Assembly (NCBI GenBank): GCA_015067635.1
Contig: SVMA01000010.1
Coordinates: 1-52,730 of the forward strand
Direction: 5' to 3'
DNA: 52,730 nt
Source of the DNA: Oscillospiraceae bacterium
Lineage (GTDB): Bacteria > Bacillota > Clostridia > Oscillospirales > Oscillospiraceae
The notes under the pieces are model-generated. The model ran no database searches, was not told the DNA's origin, and worked only from the letters and a program-made list of their open reading frames with translations. This document shows, piece after piece, positions 39,789 through 48,846 of the stretch; the first letter of the stretch is position 1; every line of letters starts with the position of its first letter. Position numbers and translations under genes: made by a program.

Positions 39789-42700
39789 TAAGTCCCTCCT
39801 GCAATCATATCACGAACCTGTGCAAAAGAGGTATTGCAGCCGCCAAACAACTGTGTGCCCGTATAATTGTTGTAATACGTGCGGTAAAGACCGTTCGCAT
39901 CATAGTAGCGAATATACGACCGGGCTACAAACGGAGTTGCATACGCGCTTTCCAACGCAGCTCCTTCCAGACCGTTATAAGTGATAACTGCGGTATAAAG
40001 CCGGTAATCCTCTCCTTCGAAATGATCGGGGACACCGCTGCATTTCATGTTCCTGACATACTGATAGGAGCTTGTAGTATCTTTCCCGTTAACATTTGTT
40101 CCGCAATATTCCAGTCTGTACGTACCGCTACCATGGGAAGCATTTTGCGCGGCCGCAGTCAGCGCAACTGCAAAGCCGTATTCTGCTCCACTTTCATTGC
40201 CTGCAAGGGCATTGATCTGGGCATAAACCTCCTCAGAAAGCACGGTGATAAAGCGAAGGCCACTGCCTGCATCACCAAAATGCTCTATATCATCTATCTC
40301 CTGATCCCGTATTTGTGTACCGATCAGGTCATAGCCGGCATAAACATCGCTTCCTGTGTTTTTGGTATCCCGGGCATCCTTTGTAACCGTCCCCGTCTCT
40401 ATCCAATGCGCATAGATATGCGTCGTCCCACTGGCATACACGGTATCAAAATCCACCGGCACACCCGTTTCATCCGGCTGTGTATACCAGCCCTTAAAGA
40501 TATACGCATTATGGGTATTGTACGCAAAGGTCGGTATATCGTAGGTTTTGGGCAGGGTATTTCCCGGATTTAAGTACTGATAACTGTCGTTTTTAATGGA
40601 TGCACCGTTTGCCAGATAAGTGCGGAAGATATCGCTTCCTGTTTCCTCATCATAGCAATCCGCGTCTTGATTGTTCGCATGGAGTATCACCGCCGGGGCA
40701 GAAATAACAACACGAAGGTCACCGGATTGGTTGTAAACGTTTGTTCCATCATCGGCGATCACAGAAGCGCCTCCGAAAGCAACGGAACGTGTACCAAAGG
40801 CGCCGAGCAGCCCCGTTTGTGCCTGAGTTTTATTGCCTTCCTCATCCACATCCACTGGAATTTGGCAGCCGTTCTCGGCATGAAGCACCGCCCGATAGCC
40901 GCCTGCTGACCATGCCTCATCGGCTTTCTGCTCTTCAAAGCTCAAAACAGTTCCGTCAGGCATGTTCAGGGATACGACTTCAACTCTATAATAGTACGGA
41001 ACAGCATATTCTGCACTCAGCCATTGCCATACCGGGTAGGAACCAATGCCATATCCGTATCCATCCTCTGCGTCGATCTTGACCTCAACTACTTTGGACT
41101 CATGCTGTGTTATGACATTCCAAGCAGGAGCATCTTCGCCATCCTCTGGCTTGTCATACCACGTAGTTACCTTAACATTTGCTGACAACGGGTACAGGGC
41201 AGGATCCGTTCCCTCTTCCATTTCAACCCTGAATTTCAGATCCAGCATATCCGGATTGAATTGGAGATAGATGTTCACATAGTGAACCGTACTGCCGTCT
41301 GCGTTTTCTATTTTGGTGACCGATGTCTGTCCCGGGTCAACATGGTAACCGTCCAGGCTGACTGTAAGATTGTAATCGTATACTTCAGACAGGCCTGTAA
41401 AGACCTTGTCTATTTCGAAAATCTCCACATAGCGATCTTCCCCTTTGTGCCAGTACTCGCTTGTAAATGTCTTTTCCTGACCGAATACCGGCAGGAAGTC
41501 CGCTGTAGGAACGGCTCTTTCCCGATGGGTAAGCTGTACCGCCAAGAGCTTGTCAAAATTCGAGGCGACACCTTCATCGGCTGTCCTATGATCAACGGTA
41601 ACGGTAAGTTTTACCGTATCCATAATCTGGAGCCATTTTGCGTAATAGGTCACATCCTGAGCAACATCTGCAGCAATCACTGTTTCTGTAAGAGGCTCGG
41701 TAAGTGCAGCGTCTTTATACCAACCCAAAAACCGGTATCCGGTTCTTACAGGCACAACATCCGAGAGTGTGGTTTCATAGCTCCAGGTATGCGTTTTTGT
41801 GTAAGTGCCCAGCAATGTTCCGCCGTTTGCTTCATAAATGATCGCATAGGTTTTGGGAACAAAGGTTGCAACAAGCTCTGCATTTTGCTTTCCGGTGTTG
41901 CTGTCAAAGTGTGCAGGAGCATTATACACGACTGTATAATACGGATTTGCTTTGTAAAGCGCACTCACACCGTTCAATGTGACCTTGCCCACGTTCAGAC
42001 CGTAGTCATAAAGCAGATTACCGCTGTAATTGTATCGCCATACAGATTCCGTGCCGGTTGCCTGTCCGTTTTGCAGCATGTGGACATTGCCTGCCAATTT
42101 ATCCCCAAATACCATTTGGCTGATAACCGGCCAGCTGTTCGGCTCGTAAGCTGCCGGGTCTCCGTTATCGTATGTGATATAGATCTCCACATCACTGGGA
42201 CGGTATTGCTGACTGATCTGCGTTGCATCCACACGGTAATCCAGCTCAAAGGACGGAGGTGTGAAATGCAGATGCGCATTCACCGTCGCCACATTCGGAT
42301 CTGTCTGTCCCAGGTGGGCAACATAGCCACTTGCTGTATAGTAATTATAGGCAAGAGGGCTTTCCACGCTGTCCGGCTCGTTCTGATAAGCGGATGTGTA
42401 GTTTGCTGACAGGATCGTTATGCGATATTCGCTTCCGTCATCGCTTATTCCCGTAAATTCATAATTGCAATAGCCCACAGGAACCACAAGGGATTCTGAT
42501 TTTTTGAAATAGTAATCACTGTTACCATAATCGAGGGTATATTCCTTGTATGCTATGGTTTCATAGTAACCGCTTGCGTTTTTCTTCTGCAGAAGGACCA
42601 GCACATTCCCCAACCGTTCGGCATCATGAATATACTGTACCGTGATGGTTCCATCCTCATTTTGTTGCTCATAGGTTGCGCCCACCGTTACCAGACCCGA

Positions 42701-45700
42701 TACGGTAATCGGATCCTTCCATTTTGCAATCAGTATGATATCGCCGGTCAGTTCTGTACCTGCAGTTACGGTCTTATCCGTCATTGCACCGTTTTCATAG
42801 AGATACCAGCCGTCGAATACATATCCGCCGTCACGGGTCGGCTTGTATACGGATACATCCGGCATGACTATCTGATCCTCAAGTACCGTGTTTCCGTCAT
42901 TTCCCTCAATGCTTCCGCCATTGGGCATAAGCGTAACCGTATAAACGGGTATTGAAATGATCGCGCGGACGTTACCTACCTGTCCGTTGCCGTCATAATA
43001 CGCACCCGTAAGTACGTTGTCGTCTGCCGGGTTGGGGTCTGCACCGTCTGTAACCTCTATGCGGGATAAATAGCTTTTATCCACCGCATCAAAGTTTGTG
43101 TACGCGCCACCTACATTCTCTGCCGCAATGATCGTGCCATCCGGCATCTCATAAGAAACGATCTCAATGCGGTGGCAGTATTTCAGTGGCGTATCATCTG
43201 TGGTTTCTATCCACGCAGGGAAGAAGCCAGTCCCCTTGCCGTCACTTCCGATTGCTACCCGTTCATAGGTATCAAAATGTGAGCTCGCCGTGTTCCAGGA
43301 TACCGCTTCGCTATCGTCATAAGGCGCATCATACCAGGTAACTACCTTGATGTTTGCCGCCACAGGCCAAAGCGTCTGCGGGAGTGCTTTTGCTTCCGCA
43401 TCCAGCTCTACCGAGAATGTAAAATTGAAGGTATGGGGATCATAAATAAGCTCTACGTAAAGATGCAGGTCCCCTTCTTCATCGGTATCCGTCTGTATAC
43501 TTTTCAAAACGTACCCGGATTTTATTGCTGTTACGGTATATTCCTTTTCATAAGGTACATTTGTCAGATTGGGAAGCAATGCATCGTATCTTGTATAGTC
43601 ATTAAAGTTTTGGCTAATATTGACATACGCATAGGCAGGGTCTTGGGACTCTCTCTCTCCATCCCACAGGATGTTTTTGCTGTAAATCTCAGTAAAGTCA
43701 CCGCTTCCACCGCTTCTGGTATCGATTGTAAATGCAACATTATGCTTTGCATTGTCGTTGTTTGTGCCTCTTCCATCCTCCGAAATATGATTGAGCTTAA
43801 TGTGCACATAAACATCTGTTGCTTTTATCCACTGTGCTGTAATGGTATAGGCTCTGTCTATCGATTCCGTAAGGATCTGGCCGGATGTATAAACCGTTCC
43901 GTCATTGGACTTCCAGCCACCGAAGATATAACCTTCCCGGACCGGATCCTTATCACATACAGTCACTGCTTTGCCTGAGTAAAAATATTCATAGATATTA
44001 TCCGAAGAGCCGTTAAGCGTTCCGCCACTCAGATCATGGTACACCGTATTGTAGAAAAGATAACGTATTCTGTCTGCATTTACAATGGACAGCAGCTGCC
44101 GGCTCGGCTGAACAAAGGTTTCTCCGCCATCTATGGAGTAGTAAAGATAATACTCACCGTTTTCGAGCACTGCGCTGTAAACTCCCTGGCTGTCACGGGT
44201 AAGCTCGATATATTCCTGTCCGTTTGCAGATACGTAAAGACCTGCCGATTCTTCTACCCCCAGCGGCACGTGGATATCTGCAAGGGTGCCGCTGATAAGT
44301 GTTTGGGTCGTCGAGTCATATTTGCCGTTGATGATCACCTTGACCGTACCCGTATATTTGGGGACCACCTGCCATACAGCATGGAAAACCATATCTGCGG
44401 AAACAGTCATTTCCGCAATTTCCTTGTCTGAATAGATCTTTCCGCTGGTGTTCCCTTCCAGATACCAGCCGAGGAAAACATATTCTTCCCGGTTTGTAAC
44501 ACCTGTAAAGGCCGGTACTGTATCCCCGCGGTCTGCCGCATACTCGTGCTCGCTGAAAATATCATATTCCGCAACGCCGTCTGTATAGGTGACCAGATAT
44601 CTGATCTGTGTACCCGCATCCACGCTCATATTAAATTGGGAGAGGTAGTATGTGTTTGTTTGCTTTGTATAGGGGATCTCGCTTCCCTCTATTGCCTGCG
44701 CTTGGGCCTTGTTCGTCTGGAACACGGCTATGTTATGAATTTTATTTGTCGCGGGGTCAACGTAAGTGCCTGTAAATTGCTCTTTCTCATTGAGCTTGGG
44801 CTTTCCGTTTTCATCCTCTACCCAGGTTATGGTCTGCTTCAGATGGGCTTCATACTGGTCAAGAATGTCATAAGCTGTAAGGAATATACTGTTAGCCGCC
44901 GTATCGGTAACACCACCGCCGAAATAAACCTCATTTTGATAAAGCTCCACCACATAAACAGGGGGTGTTACATTCAAAATACCGTCTCCGTGCAGGCTTC
45001 CGCTACGCTGCTTTTTCAAACAGTACATCATAAACGAATCGTAAAGCCCTGTCTCTTCAAAGGCTTCAATAGACGTACTGTCGGTACAGGAAATTACCGC
45101 ATCCCAGAAAAGACGGATTTTTTCTTTGAAATCGCTGTCCGTATGACTGCCCGCAGGTGTGAACTCATACTGGTTGCCGGATGCGAGATTGGAGTTTCCA
45201 TATACAACTGGAGAATTTTCCTGCTTTGATATCTCAATGAGCTTCGTCAGATTCACTCTGATCTGTGTAAGCGGAGTATCATCCGCAGAGGGGCCGTAGT
45301 CCGCCGCAGGGTTTGAGCCTGCATAGCCGTTATCGGGGATGCCGCCATCTGCCGTGTAATACACGCCGAAGGTCGCAAATTCATCCTCTTTTTTCTCAAG
45401 AGAAATGGAAACTGAGCTTTTATCGCCCCGCATCGTGGTAGTAGCAGTCTCATATCCCGATGCCGTTACCGTTATGGTATAAATTCTGTTTTTTTGATTT
45501 CCGGACCGGGAAAAATAATACTGTCCGTTTACGCCCTCTGCCACGATATGCTTATCGTTGCTTCGTGTAACAGTAATTGTCGCACCTGTCACCCGTTCAC
45601 CGGAATTGTCGGTCAGAATGATCGTTGTCGGATAGCTTCTTTCGTTATAATAATAAGTGGCTGCCTGTGCCCGGGCCGGCAAATTTGTAAGCAGCATAAG

Positions 45701-45754
45701 GACCACAAGCAAAACTGCCAGCAGTCTTTTTCCCGTTGTAATTTTTTTCTCCAT
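39788..45754 (-). CDS. Giant secreted surface protein with InlB-type repeats
   Basis: 1988-residue exported protein, the largest gene of the window. A signal peptide (1-32, ending AQAA) and an N-terminal carboxypeptidase-regulatory-like or Cna-B-like domain (TTIILTDNSGERVTGATITV) come first. At about residues 385-461, 571-641, 936-1012, 1301-1373 and 1688-1783 there are five InlB/Flg_new-type modules, each with a G-Y-x-F-x-G-W motif and a final K/H/Q-W. Between them lie domains with a repeated TVKVTTWYDxP motif and DPxxxFTFSVEL-like pattern. The C-terminal 170 residues hold a GLRFITVLSEEVY domain. No LPxTG or membrane helix is visible, so anchoring is unclear. Start at 45754 follows GGAG. Confidence 0.8.
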   Translation of the reverse strand: MEKKITTGKRLLAVLLVVLMLLTNLPARAQAATYYYNERSYPTTIILTDNSGERVTGATITVTRSNDKHIVAEGVNGQYYFSRSGNQKNRIYTITVTASGYETATTTMRGDKSSVSISLEKKEDEFATFGVYYTADGGIPDNGYAGSNPAADYGPSADDTPLTQIRVNLTKLIEISKQENSPVVYGNSNLASGNQYEFTPAGSHTDSDFKEKIRLFWDAVISCTDSTSIEAFEETGLYDSFMMYCLKKQRSGSLHGDGILNVTPPVYVVELYQNEVYFGGGVTDTAANSIFLTAYDILDQYEAHLKQTITWVEDENGKPKLNEKEQFTGTYVDPATNKIHNIAVFQTNKAQAQAIEGSEIPYTKQTNTYYLSQFNMSVDAGTQIRYLVTYTDGVAEYDIFSEHEYAADRGDTVPAFTGVTNREEYVFLGWYLEGNTSGKIYSDKEIAEMTVSADMVFHAVWQVVPKYTGTVKVIINGKYDSTTQTLISGTLADIHVPLGVEESAGLYVSANGQEYIELTRDSQGVYSAVLENGEYYLYYSIDGGETFVQPSRQLLSIVNADRIRYLFYNTVYHDLSGGTLNGSSDNIYEYFYSGKAVTVCDKDPVREGYIFGGWKSNDGTVYTSGQILTESIDRAYTITAQWIKATDVYVHIKLNHISEDGRGTNNDNAKHNVAFTIDTRSGGSGDFTEIYSKNILWDGERESQDPAYAYVNISQNFNDYTRYDALLPNLTNVPYEKEYTVTAIKSGYVLKSIQTDTDEEGDLHLYVELIYDPHTFNFTFSVELDAEAKALPQTLWPVAANIKVVTWYDAPYDDSEAVSWNTASSHFDTYERVAIGSDGKGTGFFPAWIETTDDTPLKYCHRIEIVSYEMPDGTIIAAENVGGAYTNFDAVDKSYLSRIEVTDGADPNPADDNVLTGAYYDGNGQVGNVRAIISIPVYTVTLMPNGGSIEGNDGNTVLEDQIVMPDVSVYKPTRDGGYVFDGWYLYENGAMTDKTVTAGTELTGDIILIAKWKDPITVSGLVTVGATYEQQNEDGTITVQYIHDAERLGNVLVLLQKKNASGYYETIAYKEYTLDYGNSDYYFKKSESLVVPVGYCNYEFTGISDDGSEYRITILSANYTSAYQNEPDSVESPLAYNYYTASGYVAHLGQTDPNVATVNAHLHFTPPSFELDYRVDATQISQQYRPSDVEIYITYDNGDPAAYEPNSWPVISQMVFGDKLAGNVHMLQNGQATGTESVWRYNYSGNLLYDYGLNVGKVTLNGVSALYKANPYYTVVYNAPAHFDSNTGKQNAELVATFVPKTYAIIYEANGGTLLGTYTKTHTWSYETTLSDVVPVRTGYRFLGWYKDAALTEPLTETVIAADVAQDVTYYAKWLQIMDTVKLTVTVDHRTADEGVASNFDKLLAVQLTHRERAVPTADFLPVFGQEKTFTSEYWHKGEDRYVEIFEIDKVFTGLSEVYDYNLTVSLDGYHVDPGQTSVTKIENADGSTVHYVNIYLQFNPDMLDLKFRVEMEEGTDPALYPLSANVKVTTWYDKPEDGEDAPAWNVITQHESKVVEVKIDAEDGYGYGIGSYPVWQWLSAEYAVPYYYRVEVVSLNMPDGTVLSFEEQKADEAWSAGGYRAVLHAENGCQIPVDVDEEGNKTQAQTGLLGAFGTRSVAFGGASVIADDGTNVYNQSGDLRVVISAPAVILHANNQDADCYDEETGSDIFRTYLANGASIKNDSYQYLNPGNTLPKTYDIPTFAYNTHNAYIFKGWYTQPDETGVPVDFDTVYASGTTHIYAHWIETGTVTKDARDTKNTGSDVYAGYDLIGTQIRDQEIDDIEHFGDAGSGLRFITVLSEEVYAQINALAGNESGAEYGFAVALTAAAQNASHGSGTYRLEYCGTNVNGKDTTSSYQYVRNMKCSGVPDHFEGEDYRLYTAVITYNGLEGAALESAYATPFVARSYIRYYDANGLYRTYYNNYTGTQLFGGCNTSFAQVRDMIAGGT

Positions 45755-45868
45755 TTCTACTCCGCTCCTTTTGAAAATCTTGATCCACGCCAAGTAACCG
45801 GATCGCCATGTATCTAAATTTTTTACCGGAAACGCCTTCCTGCGTATACGGATTCATATTACAGTTAA

Positions 45869-45905
45869 AGTATAGCACCGGTTGTATTACAAAAAGTCTA
45901 CAAAA
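45869..45905 (-). promoter_or_regulatory. Promoter with shared upstream box (giant protein operon)
   Basis: On the minus strand TATACT (45869-45874), with an adjacent GC, is preceded 10 bases further upstream by the box TTTGTAGACTTTTTGTAA (45887-45904). The same box, 17 of 20 bases identical and at identical spacing, lies before the phosphatase gene (50523-50560). There is no good -35, so an activator binding at the box is likely. Confidence 0.65.
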
Positions 45906-45911
45906 TGCGGG

Positions 45912-45944
45912 AAAAACGTTCCGCTAATATGCGGAATGTTTTTT
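45912..45944. terminator. Bidirectional terminator between GNAT pseudogene and giant gene
   Basis: A 10-bp stem with one G-U pair (45915-45924 with 45931-45940) has TTTT(T) on both flanks: plus 45939-45944, minus 45912-45916. Confidence 0.85.
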
Positions 45945-45962
45945 ATGTGTTTTTTGTCAATC

Positions 45963-46629
45963 TTACTTAATGGGAAGCGGTTTTCTTACCATTGCATAAT
46001 GGGTAACGTTACTTTTCGGAATCAGATCCTTTTCCGAAAGCGTAAAGTCATAATGCTCATAAAGAGAAACATTGCTTTCTTTATTGGTTTCCAGGTAGCA
46101 CACCATTTGCTCCCTGTCACAAAAGTCCAGCATTGGACGCATCAGCTTTGTTGCCAGACCCTTGCCTTGGGCATTTTTAGAAATGGAAAGGTGTAAGACA
46201 CCAATCCACGTTATCGGTGTATTTCTTTTTCAGTTCCATTGCAAAGGCTTCATAGGATTGAAGTTTGCCGATAATTTGGAGACCTACATGCAAAATCAAA
46301 CCTATTCCGCCATTCATCAAGAAAGGCAAGGTCTTGCTGCCGTCAAACCCAAGAGGAAGCCATGCCGCAAAGCCGTTCATTTCTTCGCTGTCGGCATATA
46401 TGACCGCATCCTCTGTCATGGTGCGAAGGGATATCTCCATCACCTTTTTTGAGGTAATGGCATCATACTTTCCACCGGAAAACCAGTTGTGCAAGGGATA
46501 ATCCTCATAGGCATCCATTGCAATTTCCGCAAAACGCGGAATATCCTTCTTGCCTGCGATATAAAGCCCCGCGTCAGAAATCGCTTTCTTTGCAAGAGGC
46601 ACTTCGATTTGTCTCACCAATTTATCCAT
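45963..46629 (-). pseudogene. GNAT N-acetyltransferase, frameshifted
   Basis: An open frame from 46629 (starting MDKLVRQIEVPL) runs about 150 codons and stops at 46177, but the GNAT acetyl-CoA site KNAQGKGLATKLM and the end of the domain continue in another frame to a stop at 45963. The frame break lies at about 46194-46210, where removing one base (near CTTACACC on the minus strand) restores DWCLHLSISKNAQGKG. The repaired protein would be about 221 residues. The substrate is unknown. Either the gene is dead or there is a sequencing error; neighbours also carry lesions. Confidence 0.82.
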
Positions 46630-46673
46630 ACATCTACCAATGTCTATCCTATGTATTTCTCCTTGAGGGGCTT

Positions 46674-47851
46674 TTAAAACACCAGCGTGTTTTCCTTTGC
46701 CAAAAGCTCGCTGAGCTGTGCTTTGCAGAACGCGATCAGCTTTTGACCCATTTCCGTGTCGGCCTCACGACGAATGGTGCGGCGCAGAATTCTGGTATAT
46801 CCGATAATCTTTGCCTTGTTGCTCACGGATTTCAGTTTTTCCCGATCCTCTGTATCCAGATACATCCGAAGCGTCAGATCCCACATTTTTTCGGTCATTT
46901 CCAACGGGAGTTTGAAAAACCGCATAGAGGCTTCCGAATCCACAGAAGAAAAGCCGACAAAGGCATTAAATACTGATGCCAATTCAAACACAGGATGTCC
47001 GTAGGCAAGGGTATCCATATCGATCAGAAGAGGCTCTCCGTTTTGCACCATAACGTTGTTGGTATGATAGTCTCCGTGCATCAGGAAAAGATGCTCCGGC
47101 ACTTCGGCAACCATATCGTGAAGTTTCTGCCACTCCCCATCGGCAATATGTCCTTTTAAGAAATCTGCCCAATTCTGTGCAACGTCCTTCATGTTCGGCA
47201 CTTCTCCCGCTTCAACGGGAGTTGCGTGTATGAGCTTCATCAGCTCCACGAAAGTTCTCATGTGCTTTTCCATGTTTTCCGGCTCAGCCTTGATGTGCTT
47301 TGTGATAGATTCGGCGTTTAACAGCTCGTAGACAGCGCCGAATGTACCGTCAGCTTTCACAATATCATAGGGAATTGCCGTAGGGATGCCCTTAACAAAT
47401 GCCTTTCTGGACATGTCCCGGCTGAAGGTCATTTCTTCCAGCGCGTTCTCATCGTGATAGGTTTTTACAATGGTTTCGGCATCATAGCGGTAAACCGTAC
47501 CGTTGGCACCCTTGCCGATCACCTCACAATTCTCTACCGACAGTTCCCGAAAGCCTTTTCAACCGGCATCATATCGGTAAAGCCGGTGGTATCAAAAATC
47601 TCGTATACAGCAGGCTTTACGTTTATGATCTTAACATCCTTTTCTGCTTTCAAAAGACGCAGTATGATGCGAAGTCCCGCACTGGAGATATAATCCACTT
47701 TTGCGGCGTCAAGCACCAGCTTTCCCTCGGGATTGCTCTTTCTGATTTCCAAGAGCTCTGCTTCAATGTCTGCCGCATTGTTGGAATCAATGTGATAATA
47801 CAGTGCAATCGTAAATTCCCCGTTTTTATAATGGCCTGACATATTAAACAT
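46674..47851 (-). pseudogene. STAS-phosphotransferase fusion, split by a frameshift
   Basis: A STAS (anti-sigma-antagonist-like) domain starting MFNMSGHYKNGEFTIAL at 47851 (ribosome site AAAGGAG) runs to VEKAFGNCR and stops. The aminoglycoside-phosphotransferase/choline-kinase-like part (TIGR02172-type) follows in another frame: GKGANGTVY glycine loop, HGDYHTNN catalytic loop, LLIDMDT. One extra base at about 47546-47550 would join them as AFRELSVENCEVIGKG, giving about 392 residues. The STAS half contains DYISSAGLRI but with DYISSA where phospho-serine is expected. The intact ancestor appears to be one protein. Confidence 0.8.
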
Positions 47852-48517
47852 CACAAAGCTCCTTTCCTCCAATTTTCTTTGCCTTTCCGATTCTGTCAAT
47901 TCCGAAGAAAATAAAACCAAGCGCAATAAATGCAACAAACAGGATCGCGCACCAGGTCAATACCCTCGTGACTCCCTGTGTCTCCAGATTCAGGAAGAAA
48001 TAGGATAAATATACGGTGCATCCGGATTAAAGCCCAAACTCCATGCCCGGATAAAGATAAAGATTACATAAACAAGGGGTGCCGTTACCGTCACGAAGGG
48101 TGTATACCATTTTACCGTTTTGCGCTCGTAGAACAAAATCCAGTCAACAATGTACATCAGCGGAATAATGATATGGAAAGAAATGCTGTTGATGCGCCAG
48201 TTCATGGCAGAATCTCTGGTCGGTGCCAGCATAATGTTGAATACCAAAAAGGTAAAGGTAATCATAAGAAGGCCGATAAATTTCAACATCGGTGCTGTTG
48301 TAACCTAGATGTCTTCCTTTTTTCTTGCAGTTTGAATCAGCGCTGCAAGCATTACACCGATACACAGGTAATTGCTTAGGTTTGTAAAATGAACATAGAA
48401 ATCCCAACGGATCCCCTCGTTAATATAGAAAACGCCCAGGCTGGCAACGACACCAATCAGGCCAATTGCCAAAAACATGCATTAAAAAATCAACTGCGCT
48501 GTTCTGTTCTTAATCAT
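47844..48517 (-). pseudogene. Pr6Pr-type membrane protein, multiply broken
   Basis: Starting at ATG 48517 (GAGGAG site) the frame reads MIKNRTAQLIF then stop (TAA). It continues in the same frame CMFLAIGLIGVV... and meets a second stop (TAG) after KKEDI, runs as VTTAPMLKFIGLLMITFTF..., and then needs one extra base near 48002-48005 to reach the conserved ending FFGIDRIGK at 47844. Pr6Pr (FAR-17a/AIG1-like) relatives have six membrane helices and the FTNLSNYLC motif seen here. The two nonsense substitutions argue for real decay, not only a sequencing slip. The end overlaps the next gene's start by 8 bases. Confidence 0.85.
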
Positions 48518-48530
48518 GGTTACTCCTCTT

Positions 48531-48827
48531 TTATTCGATTGTAAGAATATCAGCAAAGCCCGTCATTTCCAATACGTCCATAACCGTTTCGCTGACACCG
48601 GTCAGCTTCATGGACCCAATCTTGCTCATTTTCTTTTGTGCACCGAGTAGCACACGCAGGCCGGCGGATGAAATGTACTCCAAATCAGCCAAATCCAGAA
48701 TCAGGTTTTTATATGCCACATCCAAACCGCTGATTTCCTTTTCAAGCTGGGGTGCTGTGGTCGTGTCAAGGCGACCTTCAACAACAAACGTAGCAACTGC
48801 TCCGTTTTTTTGAATATTTATGGTCAT
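48531..48827 (-). CDS. STAS-domain anti-sigma factor antagonist
   Basis: 98-residue single STAS domain protein. The regulatory serine is in DLEYISSAGLRVLL and the protein ends with TGFADILTIE, as in SpoIIAA/RsbV-type antagonists. It is intact, the only unbroken gene between 45963 and 50477. It follows the phosphatase/anti-sigma-kinase fusion gene, forming a partner-switching set: phosphatase activates the antagonist, which then binds the kinase. No sigma factor gene is seen nearby, so the target may be encoded elsewhere or be something other than sigma. Confidence 0.92.
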   Translation of the reverse strand: MTINIQKNGAVATFVVEGRLDTTTAPQLEKEISGLDVAYKNLILDLADLEYISSAGLRVLLGAQKKMSKIGSMKLTGVSETVMDVLEMTGFADILTIE

Positions 48828-48846
48828 TGTTTTTATCTCCTTTAAG

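Noticed and set aside
39320..39791. Arg- and Cys-rich frames in the lipoprotein repeat region
   Set aside because: They are the other phases of the 12-bp repeat and have no start site or domain.
41261..42409. 382-codon plus-strand open frame inside the giant protein gene
   Set aside because: Shadow frame; the minus strand has continuous repeat domains, a signal peptide and a ribosome site.
45963..46629. Programmed frameshift in the GNAT gene
   Set aside because: No slippery heptamer or stimulating structure is seen at about 46200, and neighbouring genes are also broken, so decay or error is likelier.
46674..47851. STAS gene and phosphotransferase gene as two separate genes
   Set aside because: The downstream part has no ATG with a ribosome site, and restoring one base gives a continuous bridge, so a single broken gene is simpler.
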